DNA from: Acidobacteriota bacterium
Lineage (GTDB): Bacteria; Acidobacteriota; Vicinamibacteria; Vicinamibacterales; 2-12-FULL-66-21
DNA: 6,962 nucleotides
NCBI GenBank assembly: GCA_013694635.1
Contig: JACDCA010000092.1
Coordinates: 1 to 6,962 of the forward strand
Direction: 5' to 3'
Numbering within the stretch: position 1 is the stretch's first letter; the number at the start of each line of letters is the position of its first letter. Position numbers and translations under genes: made by a program. The notes under the pieces were generated by a model, which was not told where the DNA came from, did no database searches, and was given only the letters and a program-made list of their open reading frames with translations. Of the stretch, positions 1 through 6,191 are shown piece by piece.

Positions 1-1
1 G

Positions 2-367
2 GTGGAGTCAAAGCTGAACATCGACGAGCGGCAGTCAGGCGACGTGGCGGTGCTGACCCTGACCGGTCAGATCCTGCTCGACGATGGTGACCTCGCATTC
101 GGACGACACGTCAGCGGACTGATGAACCGCGGCATCGTCAGGTTCATCGTCGACCTCGCGGGGGTCACGTATATCGATAGTTCCGGCGTCGGCATGATGG
201 CGGCGAAACTCAAACGCGCCCGCGAAAGCGGCGGCGACATGAGGCTTCTTCATCTCACCAGCAAGAGTCAGCGCCTCCTCGGCATGATGAAGCTTTTGAT
301 GGTGTTCGAGACGTTCGAGGACGAAGCGGCGGCCCTTCGCAGCTTCGCCTCGCGGCCCGGCTCTTAG
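2..367 (+). CDS. STAS-domain anti-sigma factor antagonist (SpoIIAA/RsbV-like)
   Basis: A 121-residue single STAS domain protein. In this family the unphosphorylated protein binds an anti-sigma kinase and frees its sigma factor, and phosphorylation of a conserved serine switches it off. What is seen: an N-terminal strand block (VAVLTLTGQI, about residues 15-24), then the signature YIDSSGVGMM at about 57-66. S61 is the likely phosphorylated serine by alignment with SpoIIAA Ser58. The C-terminus (VFETFEDEAAALRSF) matches the usual STAS ending, and the length is normal, so the gene looks intact. The GTG at base 2 gives a standard STAS start, but only one upstream base is visible, so neither a ribosome binding site nor an upstream start can be checked. 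No anti-sigma kinase is next to it in the window; a partner could lie to the left. The cognate sigma factor is unknown. Confidence 0.9.
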   Translation: MESKLNIDERQSGDVAVLTLTGQILLDDGDLAFGRHVSGLMNRGIVRFIVDLAGVTYIDSSGVGMMAAKLKRARESGGDMRLLHLTSKSQRLLGMMKLLMVFETFEDEAAALRSFASRPGS

Positions 368-372
368 TCGGA

Positions 373-404
373 GCCGTATCCAATCCCTTGGTTTCGGATT
401 CGGC
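373..404 (+). terminator. Imperfect inverted repeat after the STAS gene, possible terminator
   Basis: Arms GCCGTATCC (373-381) and GGATTCGGC (396-404) pair over nine positions with one T-T mismatch and enclose a 14-nt loop. The hairpin begins six bases after the STAS stop codon. No T-tract follows, so an intrinsic terminator is only a guess; a CCAA/TTGG pairing inside the loop is an alternative fold. The rest of the 368-515 gap shows no gene. Confidence 0.3.
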
Positions 405-486
405 CAACAGCCTTCACGAGCTGCTCGTGGTTGGGACCGGAGCCCGTGAACGGTGACGAGCGGCGTCAAGCGAGGGACGAGAAAGG

Positions 487-499
487 GCACGTGACGTGC
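487..499. promoter_or_regulatory. Short perfect dyad upstream of the winged-helix gene, candidate operator
   Basis: GCACGT-G-ACGTGC is a perfect 6-bp inverted repeat around one central base, ending 16 bases before the ATG of the winged-helix gene. Its position would suit autoregulation by that protein. However, a dyad this short can arise by chance in a GC-rich spacer and no second copy was seen. Confidence 0.2.
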
Positions 500-515
500 T
501 GAGGGTCGAAAGGCG

Positions 516-1052
516 ATGCGCGTCTTTCGGTTTGGCGAGTTCGTCTTCGACACCAACAGCGGAGAGCTCCGAAAGGGAAGCTCGCGCACGCGATTGCGAC
601 CTCAGCCCGCCGTGTTGCTCGCCTACTTCCTTCAGCATACCGAGACGGTCGTCACCCGCGACGAGCTCCGTCGCCTGCTCTGGCCGGACGGGACGTACGT
701 CCAGTTCGACCATGGTTTGAACTCCTGCATCAAACAGATTCGTGCGGCGCTGTCGGATGAACGGCTCCGCCCCCGTTACCTGGAGACGCTTCCGCGGCGC
801 GGGTATCGGTTCACCCAGGCCGTGGTCGCGGCCAGCAGCAACGCCGCCGTACCCGCCGACTTCGGACTGTCGGGCACCGTGCGAGTCACCGAACGGCAGC
901 TCCACGTCGAGATGCAGCTGTACGATGCCGCAGACGAGGCCCACGTCTGGACGTCGTGCTTCACCACGGACTTGAACGACGCGCTCGACCCGCGGCGAGA
1001 TATCGGCACACGCATCATCGACGCACTTGTTCGACATGCGTCGGGTAGATGA
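516..1052 (+). CDS. Winged-helix (OmpR/CadC-type) regulator fused to a C-terminal piece of a TolB-like domain
   Basis: A 178-residue protein. Residues 1-103 are an OmpR/PhoB-type DNA-binding winged helix: opening strands FRFGEFVFD, the LRPQPAVLLAYFLQ helix, VVTRDELRRLLWPDGTYV (45-62), the recognition region FDHGLNSCIKQIRAAL (64-79), and the closing hairpin YLETLPRRGYRF (88-99). After a short linker, residues 117-172 resemble the last part of the TolB-like region found in adenylate-cyclase/TPR regulators (LSGTVRV, VEMQLYDAADEAHVWTSCF, then an acidic helix ending IIDAL). The first half of that domain is absent, and there is no receiver domain, transmembrane helix or TPR array. In Acidobacteriota such proteins are usually several hundred residues long, so this is either a minimal form or the product of an internal deletion. 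ATG 516 follows a purine-rich GAAAGG that is rather close. It is probably a transcription regulator; the target is unknown. Confidence 0.8.
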   Translation: MRVFRFGEFVFDTNSGELRKGSSRTRLRPQPAVLLAYFLQHTETVVTRDELRRLLWPDGTYVQFDHGLNSCIKQIRAALSDERLRPRYLETLPRRGYRFTQAVVAASSNAAVPADFGLSGTVRVTERQLHVEMQLYDAADEAHVWTSCFTTDLNDALDPRRDIGTRIIDALVRHASGR

Positions 1053-1067
1053 AAGCATTCAGCTGCC

Positions 1068-1540
1068 CTACCGGGGGACGCGGAGATCGAACGCCGCCAT
1101 TTCACTGGCGTTCCTCACCATGAGATAACCATCGGCGATCGCCGGATGGTTCCACGTCCTGCCGCTCAGGACGGGAAAGCGCGTAATCTCCACATGACGC
1201 TCGGGTGTCGCACGCACCAGCGCCAGATCCCCTCCTCGCTCAGGACCACGAGGTGCGCGGACGCCAGGATGACCTGTCCGTGGCCGTAACGTCCGCCCTT
1301 CCACTTCAAGGCGCCGGTTGCCGCGTCGAGGCAGGCGAGAATGGCTTCATCCAGTCCGTAGATGAAGCCGTCCTGGTGCACGGAACTGGTGAACTGATTC
1401 TTCATTCGGTTCGTGCGCCACAACTCCCGGACGGCGAAGGCATCGCCCTCGGCCACGAGTTCTTCGCCACCGCGCTGCTCGATCGTGGACGCCCGTCCCT
1501 CGGCCATGACAAAAGACGGGTGGCCGGTCCCGCGACGCGT
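1068..1540 (-). pseudogene. Decayed PQQ-like beta-propeller protein gene (internal deletion plus frameshift)
   Basis: Two minus-strand frames together give one recognisable PQQ-like (BamB/quinoprotein-type) propeller protein. Frame one (from about 1540 to 1230) reads GTGHPSFVMAEGRASTIEQR, a typical early-blade motif, then RELW, and passes straight into RTNRMKNQFTSSV, GFIYGLDEAILACLDAATG and LKWKGGRYGHGQV, which in full-length relatives belong to late blades. The middle of the propeller, probably around 200 residues, is missing at the RELW/RTNRM join. At a run of four C's (1229-1232) one base seems lost: the frame shifts from HLVVLSEEG to GDLALVRATPERH and continues through SGRTWNHPAIADGYLMVRNA to a normal-looking end, MAAFDLRVPR. 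An in-frame TAG at 1541-1543 closes the 5' side and no N-terminus or signal peptide is found. It converges with the winged-helix gene, with 15 bases between their stops. It is unlikely to make a working protein. Confidence 0.8.
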
Positions 1541-1584
1541 CTATTTGTGAACGCTGCCCGCTGCATCACTGACGGAGGCGGGTG

Positions 1585-1612
1585 CGCGGGACGATCGTTA
1601 ACCCTACCCGCG
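1585..1612. repeat. 6-bp inverted repeat in the spacer before the membrane-protein gene
   Basis: CGCGGG (1585-1590) and CCCGCG (1607-1612) are complementary across a 16-nt loop that itself starts with the palindrome ACGATCGT. The element lies between the decayed propeller gene and the start at 1686, the only visible control space for the operon. It could be an operator or a hairpin, or chance. Otherwise 1541-1685 shows no coding sequence. Confidence 0.2.
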
Positions 1613-1673
1613 ACGGCTGATGCGCCCATCGACGGCGCCCTGCGTCGGTTTCCGCGGCGGCTGACGACAGGCA

Positions 1674-1679
1674 TATACT
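1674..1679 (+). promoter_or_regulatory. Candidate -10 element (TATACT) placed for leaderless transcription
   Basis: TATACT differs from the sigma-70 -10 consensus at one base and stands out in GC-rich surroundings. Six bases separate it from the ATG at 1686, so a transcript starting about seven bases after the -10 would begin on the start codon itself. No clear ribosome binding site precedes that ATG, which fits a leaderless mRNA. No convincing -35 was found at normal spacing. Confidence 0.4.
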
Positions 1680-1685
1680 GAGCCG

Positions 1686-2168
1686 ATGCTTCGTCGCGTC
1701 CTCGCCGGCTCGGGCGCCATTCTGGCGCTGTTCCACGTGTGGCTTCTGGCCGGCCAGATGCTGGCGGGTGAGCTCGCAGACACGGGACGCCTGCTCCGCT
1801 GGCTTGCGGCGTTGGTCTTCGTCGGTGTCCTGATTCTCCTTGCGCGCCGGGGACAATCGCTTCTTCGCGGTCGAAAGGCCGTTGCCGTCTGGCTCCTCGC
1901 CGCGTTGCTTCACGGTCCCTCGATTGCCGTTCGAATCAGTGCCCCTGATTCAACAGCGGTTCCGGATGTCGTGGCTGCGCTCGTTCAGCTCGCGGTCGCA
2001 TCTGCCGCCGCGATCGGCCTCCGCCTGCTGGTCGCGTTCGGCCGCGCAACGAAGCAACGGTCCTCTCGCCCGTCAGCCAGCTCCATGGTCTCAGGCGGGA
2101 CCCTGGTGGGTGCGCTTTCGCCTGACGCTTTTCTTCGCATCACACCTCGACCGCCTCCGCGCGCCTGA
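1686..2168 (+). CDS. Small membrane protein with about four transmembrane helices, function unknown
   Basis: A 160-residue protein of no family I can name. Hydrophobic segments lie at about residues 6-27, 37-53, 65-83 and 94-117, separated by short arginine-rich turns (RLLR, ARRGQSLLRGRK, FGRATKQRSSR), so it is probably an inner-membrane protein. The last ~40 residues are polar, low in complexity and end in RPPPRA. ATG 1686 was chosen because it gives a basic MLRR start directly before the first helix; no good Shine-Dalgarno sequence precedes it, and a -10-like element sits six bases upstream. The TonB receptor gene starts 82 bases after its stop on the same strand, so it is probably the first gene of that operon and may work with the receptor. 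Nothing suggests an enzyme: no catalytic motif or cysteine is visible. Confidence 0.7.
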   Translation: MLRRVLAGSGAILALFHVWLLAGQMLAGELADTGRLLRWLAALVFVGVLILLARRGQSLLRGRKAVAVWLLAALLHGPSIAVRISAPDSTAVPDVVAALVQLAVASAAAIGLRLLVAFGRATKQRSSRPSASSMVSGGTLVGALSPDAFLRITPRPPPRA

Positions 2169-2202
2169 TCTCCCGCTCCTGTTCAGGGTACGAAAACCTC
2201 GC

Positions 2203-2222
2203 GGCGCCAGCGATCTGGCGCC
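2203..2222 (+). other. Perfect 8-bp hairpin between the membrane-protein and TonB-receptor genes
   Basis: GGCGCCAG (2203-2210), loop CGAT, CTGGCGCC (2215-2222): a perfect, very stable stem-loop in the 82-nt spacer, ending 15 bases before the receptor's ribosome binding site. No T-tract follows. It could set the relative expression of the two genes by partial termination or by protecting the downstream transcript. No B12-box or other riboswitch core was recognised next to it. Confidence 0.45.
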
Positions 2223-2237
2223 CGGAGATTGCTGTAC

Positions 2238-2242
2238 GGAGG
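2238..2242 (+). promoter_or_regulatory. Ribosome binding site that sets the TonB-receptor start
   Basis: GGAGG eight bases before ATG 2251. It decides the start of the receptor, since the same frame is open for another 411 bases upstream; the signal peptide beginning at 2251 agrees. Confidence 0.85.
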
Positions 2243-2250
2243 TAGGTCTC

Positions 2251-4893
2251 ATGGGCCGTCGTGTATACGTGTTGTTTTCTGCGATTCTTGCAACTGCTCT
2301 CCCGGCGTCCGCCGCCACTGTTTCAGGACTGGTGTCTGACGCCACCGGGGCTGCGTTACCCGCGACACGGATTGTGTTGCGTGACGTGGCTGCCGGGCGA
2401 GAACTCCAAACGGAGACCGGCCCCGATGGCCGGTACAGGATTGACGTGCCGGCTGCCGGCACGTACCTCATCATCTTTACGCGTTCAGGTTTCGCGGAGG
2501 CGGCGCGCACGCTGACGATCGTCGATAGGGATGAGACCCTCGACGTTCCCGTGCGGCTCGTCATCGGCGCGCTCAACGCCGACGTCAGTGTGACCGCTGC
2601 TCGTGGCGAGCGGGAAATCCGCGGAATCCCCCTCCACGTCGAGACCTGGACTGGCGAAGCGCTGGCGCAGAGCAACCCGCTGTCGACCGGCGACGCGCTC
2701 ACCCGAGCGGTCAACGTCACACCGGTAGGGAACGGGCCGTTCGGCGTGCGACCGCGCCTGCGGGGCCTGGATTCCACGCGTCTGCTCGTCCTCGTCGACG
2801 GCGAACGCCTGAACACCGCCCGCCAGGCCACCGACCGTACCGGCGCAGAGGTGGGGTTGATCTCGCCGGATGCCATCGGCCGGCTCGAAGTCGTCAACGG
2901 GGCCGGCACCCTCATGTACGGCTCTGATGCGCTTGCCGGCACGATCAACATCATCACCAACGAGCCGTCTTTCTCCCCCTCCCGGCGTTTCATCTACGGC
3001 CTGAACAGCTTTTACAGCACGAACGAGAACGGCCGCCGCGGTGCCCTGACACTCGGGATTACGTCGAGTCGCTACGCGGTCCGCGTCCAGGGAGGGGCCG
3101 AGAGATTCGGCACCTACCGGACAGGGGAGTTCGACACCGAAGACACACGTCCGCTCTTTGCGTCCGGCGCGCTTCGCCGTGCGGATACGATCGATGACAG
3201 CTTCGGCTTCACCTTCAGGGCATTCCCCGATCCGTTCAACGCACCCTACGTACGAACCGACGACGAGGTCCTGAACTCTGAAGCGCGGGGGCACTTCGCC
3301 AACGTGTCAGGCATGCTGCGACTCGGCGCTCGGCAGACCCTGCGACTCCGTTATCAGCGGCGGCACATGGAGGACATCGGCTTTCCCGATTTCTCGCCGC
3401 CCTATTTCTTCAACGCCACATCGCTGCCTCACAGCCGGCTGGATCGCGCGTCCGTGCGTTACGAGAGGCAGGACGTGTCGCCATGGCTGGCCAATCTCAC
3501 GGCGTCTGCGTACTACCAACGTACGGCGCGGCTTCTTCGCAATCGGCTGCCGGTTCAGTTCCCCGTGCCGAGTGGCGCGACGTTGTTTCCGATCAACGTC
3601 TTGCGGCTGGACGTGCTGTCCGACACCGAGCAGCGCGTCTGGACGCCCGGAGCCGCGGTCCAGGCGACGTTGGTACCCACGGGGAATCACCTGGTCACCG
3701 CAGGGCTCACCGCCTATCGCGATCGCAGCAGCGACCGGCGCGTCACCCAGACGACGACATCGCTGGTCGGACGCGTAACCCTGGGCGCGCGCGGCCCCGC
3801 GTCCGAGGTGTTCGCGTCGCCCATTCCGCTCGGCACTCCGGTACTTGCGCACCCGGTCCGTGTGCCCGACGCCAGTCTGCTCGACGTCGGCGTGTTCGTT
3901 CAGGACGAATGGCGAATCAGGCCCAGGCTGTCGCTCGTCGCCGGCGTCCGCGGCGACTTCTACGACGCAACCACTGAGGCGACACCGGGGTACGACGTCG
4001 CATCGCTCGTTGCGGGGGCCGTCCCGCCGATCGATCCCCGTACTCTCCCTGATCCCGCGGGCGCATCGTTTGCCCGCCGCGCCCTGACGGGCGATGTCGG
4101 GTTGATCGCGAATCGTGGCGGCCGGATCAATCCATTTCTGAGATTGGGGCGCAGCTATCGTCATCCCAACCTGGAGGAGATGCTGTTTGCCGGCCCTGCA
4201 ACGGTCGGCAGCATTGCGCCGAACGTTACCGTGCAGCCCGAGGTCGGAACCAACCTGGATCTCGGCACCAAGGTGCGGGCGGGCCGGTTATCTGGCGGGG
4301 CCTACGTCTTCGTCAATCACTACGAGCACTTCATCGCGCAGGACGTGTTCGTCGCCACGACACCTGCGCGCACACCGCTCGCGCAGGCGATCAACTACAC
4401 AGATGTCAGGATCAGCGGCGTAGAGCTGAACGTTGACGCGCCCTTCGTGTTTCGACACGGGGTGCTGACGCTCGCGGGTGCAGGGGCGTTCACGCGCGGC
4501 ACCATACAACGCGCCTCGACACCGGCAGGAACCGATCTCGCAGGCACGCCGGCGGACAACATCACACCGTTCAAGACGATTGCCGCCCTGCGCTTCACCG
4601 AACCGCGCGGTCGTTGGTGGCTGGAATATGGCGTCCGTGCCCAGAGCGACGTGAAACGGGTCGCCCGCACGCTGCTGGACTCCCCGTTTCTGATCGCCCA
4701 GGATCTGCTCTCCCTGGACGGCTTTGCCGTGCACCGTCTCGGCTGGGGCGGGCAACTCGTTCGCGGGCGCGACCGCGTCTCGTTGACGTTTGCGATCGAG
4801 AACCTGACCGACAAGTACTACCGCGAGCACTTCCAGTTCGCGCCCGCTCGCGGCCGGAGCTTCACCGTGGGCCTCAGCGCGGGAGCGTTTTGA
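2251..4893 (+). CDS. TonB-dependent outer-membrane receptor with N-terminal carboxypeptidase-regulatory-like domain
   Basis: An 880-residue outer-membrane receptor. Members take up bound substrates such as siderophores, haem, cobalamin or glycans, using energy passed from TonB-ExbBD. In order: a signal peptide (MGRRVYVLFSAILATALPASA, cleavage probably after residue 21); a carboxypeptidase-regulatory-like beta-sandwich at about 23-105 (VSGLVSDATGAALPATRIVL, GPDGRYRIDVPAAGTY); a TonB-box-like VSVTAARGE at about 112-120; the plug to about 237, with VRPRLRGLDSTRLLVLVDGE and MYGSDALAGTINIIT; then a long beta-barrel. The end is typical: ENLTDKYYREHFQF at about 850-863 and a terminal phenylalanine. 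It is complete, with no frameshift. An upstream in-frame opening from 1840 was not used, because it would overlap the previous gene and bury the signal peptide. The compact plug recalls BtuB/FepA/CirA-type receptors, but the substrate cannot be called. The neighbours are membrane proteins on both sides; the one downstream starts at the base after this stop codon. Confidence 0.95.
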   Translation: MGRRVYVLFSAILATALPASAATVSGLVSDATGAALPATRIVLRDVAAGRELQTETGPDGRYRIDVPAAGTYLIIFTRSGFAEAARTLTIVDRDETLDVPVRLVIGALNADVSVTAARGEREIRGIPLHVETWTGEALAQSNPLSTGDALTRAVNVTPVGNGPFGVRPRLRGLDSTRLLVLVDGERLNTARQATDRTGAEVGLISPDAIGRLEVVNGAGTLMYGSDALAGTINIITNEPSFSPSRRFIYGLNSFYSTNENGRRGALTLGITSSRYAVRVQGGAERFGTYRTGEFDTEDTRPLFASGALRRADTIDDSFGFTFRAFPDPFNAPYVRTDDEVLNSEARGHFANVSGMLRLGARQTLRLRYQRRHMEDIGFPDFSPPYFFNATSLPHSRLDRASVRYERQDVSPWLANLTASAYYQRTARLLRNRLPVQFPVPSGATLFPINVLRLDVLSDTEQRVWTPGAAVQATLVPTGNHLVTAGLTAYRDRSSDRRVTQTTTSLVGRVTLGARGPASEVFASPIPLGTPVLAHPVRVPDASLLDVGVFVQDEWRIRPRLSLVAGVRGDFYDATTEATPGYDVASLVAGAVPPIDPRTLPDPAGASFARRALTGDVGLIANRGGRINPFLRLGRSYRHPNLEEMLFAGPATVGSIAPNVTVQPEVGTNLDLGTKVRAGRLSGGAYVFVNHYEHFIAQDVFVATTPARTPLAQAINYTDVRISGVELNVDAPFVFRHGVLTLAGAGAFTRGTIQRASTPAGTDLAGTPADNITPFKTIAALRFTEPRGRWWLEYGVRAQSDVKRVARTLLDSPFLIAQDLLSLDGFAVHRLGWGGQLVRGRDRVSLTFAIENLTDKYYREHFQFAPARGRSFTVGLSAGAF
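2416..2464 (+). repeat. Two adjacent perfect inverted repeats inside the receptor's 5' coding region
   Basis: First: ACCGGCC (2416-2422), loop CCGAT, GGCCGGT (2428-2434). Second: ACGTGCCGG (2444-2452), loop CTG, CCGGCACGT (2456-2464). Both are perfect and only nine bases apart, at about codons 56-72. They lie under a conserved protein motif (GPDGRYRIDVPAAGTY), so coding constraint and GC-rich codons may explain them. As RNA they would form two strong stem-loops early in the message. Confidence 0.4.
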
Positions 4894-5616
4894 GTGAGCC
4901 CGTGGCTCGTCCACTACGTCCCGATCGTCACGACGGTGCTGACGATTCCGTTCGCCTTCGAAATCTTCGCCCGCTATCGGCATCACCCCGAGCGGCTGCA
5001 CCTGCTCTGGTGGGCCCTCGGCGTGTTCACCTACGGAATCGGCACGCTGACCGAGTCGTTGACCACGCTGATCGGGTGGCGCGAGCCGGTATTTCGATCG
5101 TGGTACATCTCAGGGGCGCTTCTTGGTGGAGCACCCCTGGCGCAGGGAACCGTGTACCTGCTTCTCTCCCGGCGCGTGGCGCACTGCCTGACGGGTATTT
5201 TGCTGTCATTCGTGACCGTCGCCGCGATTGCAGTAATCCTCTCGCCGATCGATTACACGCGCGTCGAGACGCACCGGCTCACCGGGCGCGTCTTCGAGTG
5301 GACCTGGGTGCGGACGTTCAGTCCGTTCGTCAATATGTACGCCGTCATATTCCTGATTGGCGGCGCGATTCTCTCGGCTGTTCGGTTCACTGGCGATCCG
5401 GCCACGCGGCACCGCGTGTGGGCGAACGTGCTGATTGCGGCTGGCGCCATCCTGCCGGGCATCGGCGGAATGGCCACACGCGTTGGATATACGGAGGTCC
5501 TTTACGTCACAGAGCTCGTGGGCCTGCTCCTGATGTGGTCCGGGTACCGCATGAGCGTCGTGCCACGGCGAAGGACGGCTTCGCGACTCCCGTTAACGAC
5601 GCCGGGCAGTCCGTGA
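4894..5616 (+). CDS. Seven-transmembrane-helix protein, function unknown
   Basis: A 240-residue integral membrane protein with seven predicted helices at about 5-25, 37-59, 71-92, 98-118, 143-163, 174-195 and 201-219. The loops are short and the tail is basic (PRRRTASR). I recognise it only as a type of uncharacterised 7-TM protein; no kinase, cyclase or transport motif is attached. Likely important polar residues are within or near helices: H31, H36 and WW (39-40), E54, W62, Q84, E135 and E207. The GTG start abuts the receptor stop (TGAGTG) and has GGGAG eight bases upstream inside the receptor gene, so translation is probably coupled to it. This placement argues for a shared role, for example sensing or moving the receptor's substrate at the inner membrane. 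The fold resembles the membrane part of 7-TM sensor proteins in helix number only; that is a loose comparison. Confidence 0.85.
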   Translation: MSPWLVHYVPIVTTVLTIPFAFEIFARYRHHPERLHLLWWALGVFTYGIGTLTESLTTLIGWREPVFRSWYISGALLGGAPLAQGTVYLLLSRRVAHCLTGILLSFVTVAAIAVILSPIDYTRVETHRLTGRVFEWTWVRTFSPFVNMYAVIFLIGGAILSAVRFTGDPATRHRVWANVLIAAGAILPGIGGMATRVGYTEVLYVTELVGLLLMWSGYRMSVVPRRRTASRLPLTTPGSP

Positions 5617-5654
5617 GCCGGTAGCCCCCCGTCGATTCGTGAGTCCGCGACTGC

Positions 5655-5663
5655 TGATAGAGT
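5655..5663 (+). promoter_or_regulatory. Weak extended -10-like sequence upstream of the response-regulator gene
   Basis: TGATAGAGT has the TGn extension and four of six matches to the -10 consensus; the -35 region is poor. It lies in the 98-nt spacer between the 7-TM gene and the response regulator, about 50 bases before the GTG. This space suggests the regulator may have its own promoter. Weak evidence only. Confidence 0.2.
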
Positions 5664-5714
5664 TCCCCTGTCGACAAGCGGAGTGGCGGCGACACCGGCC
5701 GAAGGAGAGATCGC

Positions 5715-6116
5715 GTGACAGACGTGCACGAACCACGGCTCGACGGGGCGGCACCCCTTGTGCTGGTCATCGACGATGCGGAGGACTTGCGGGTGCTCGT
5801 CGCAGAGTTGCTCGAAACGCATGGATTCAGGGTGATGAGCGCGAAGAACGGCTTCGAGGGGGTCAAAGTCGCGGTCGAATCGAAGCCGGACGTGATCCTG
5901 ATGGACCTGGGGATGCCCGGGATGGACGGTCTCGAAACAGCCCGCCTCCTGAAGAAGCAGCCGGTCACCTCCGCAATCCCGATCGTCGCGTTCACCGGAC
6001 AGAACGTGGCCGACGACCTGCCGCGCATCCGCGCGTGCGGCTTCGCGGAGCTCATCGTCAAATCTCACGATCCGGAACAACTGCTCGCGACGCTGGGGCG
6101 GCTCGTCCCACGCTGA
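5715..6116 (+). CDS. Single-domain response regulator (receiver only)
   Basis: A 133-residue CheY-like receiver without an output domain; such proteins accept phosphate from a histidine kinase or Hpt protein and act through protein contacts. What is seen: beta-1 LVLVIDDAED with the acidic pair D20-D21, beta-3 VILMDLGMPGMDG with phosphoacceptor D64, the switch threonine T94 in VAFTG, and the conserved lysine K116. The proline that normally follows this lysine is replaced by serine (VKSHDPEQL), which may change the last loop. GTG 5715 is supported by GAAGGAGAG (5701-5709) five bases upstream; the first ~13 residues form a short tail before the domain. No histidine kinase lies nearby, so the partner is encoded elsewhere. 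It stands 98 bases from the membrane operon and may be transcribed on its own. A hairpin lies 25 bases downstream. Confidence 0.93.
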   Translation: MTDVHEPRLDGAAPLVLVIDDAEDLRVLVAELLETHGFRVMSAKNGFEGVKVAVESKPDVILMDLGMPGMDGLETARLLKKQPVTSAIPIVAFTGQNVADDLPRIRACGFAELIVKSHDPEQLLATLGRLVPR

Positions 6117-6141
6117 CGTGCCGTCCTCGAGGTGCGCCAAA

Positions 6142-6173
6142 CCGGGCTGGTAGACGCCGGTCTGATAGCCCGG
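6142..6173 (+). terminator. Two-part hairpin downstream of the response regulator, possible terminator
   Basis: The outer stem CCGGGCT (6142-6148) pairs perfectly with AGCCCGG (6167-6173). Inside, AGAC (6152-6155) pairs with GTCT (6160-6163) around the loop GCCG, leaving a two-by-two internal loop if the adjacent T-G wobble forms. It starts 25 bases after the stop codon and lies between that gene and the convergent transposase remnant, so it could stop transcription from either side. There is no T-tract on the plus strand. Confidence 0.45.
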
Positions 6174-6191
6174 CGCTGCTGCTCCCCGCAA

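Noticed and set aside
414..1058. 214-residue minus-strand frame opposite the winged-helix gene
   Set aside because: It is antisense to a well-recognised winged-helix domain and has no family features.
1205..1681. 158-residue plus-strand open frame
   Set aside because: It lies antisense to the propeller pseudogene, whose protein similarity is unmistakable; its own translation shows no known motif.
1840..2250. Upstream in-frame extension of the TonB receptor (start at 1840)
   Set aside because: It would overlap the 1686-2168 gene, has no receptor-like sequence, and would bury a clear signal peptide that starts at 2251 behind a GGAGG site.
2169..2250. Cobalamin or other riboswitch before the TonB receptor
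   Set aside because: The spacer is only 82 bases and holds one simple hairpin; no B12-box or other conserved core was found.
2485..4164. Long minus-strand open frames inside the receptor gene
   Set aside because: They are antisense frames typical of high-GC genes, arginine-rich and without motifs, fully covered by the receptor.
4614..5624. 336-residue plus-strand frame spanning the receptor end and the 7-TM gene
   Set aside because: It is an arginine/proline-rich out-of-frame reading through two real genes.
5502..6191. 229-residue minus-strand frame opposite the response regulator
   Set aside because: The plus strand encodes a receiver domain with all key residues and a good ribosome binding site; the antisense frame shows none.
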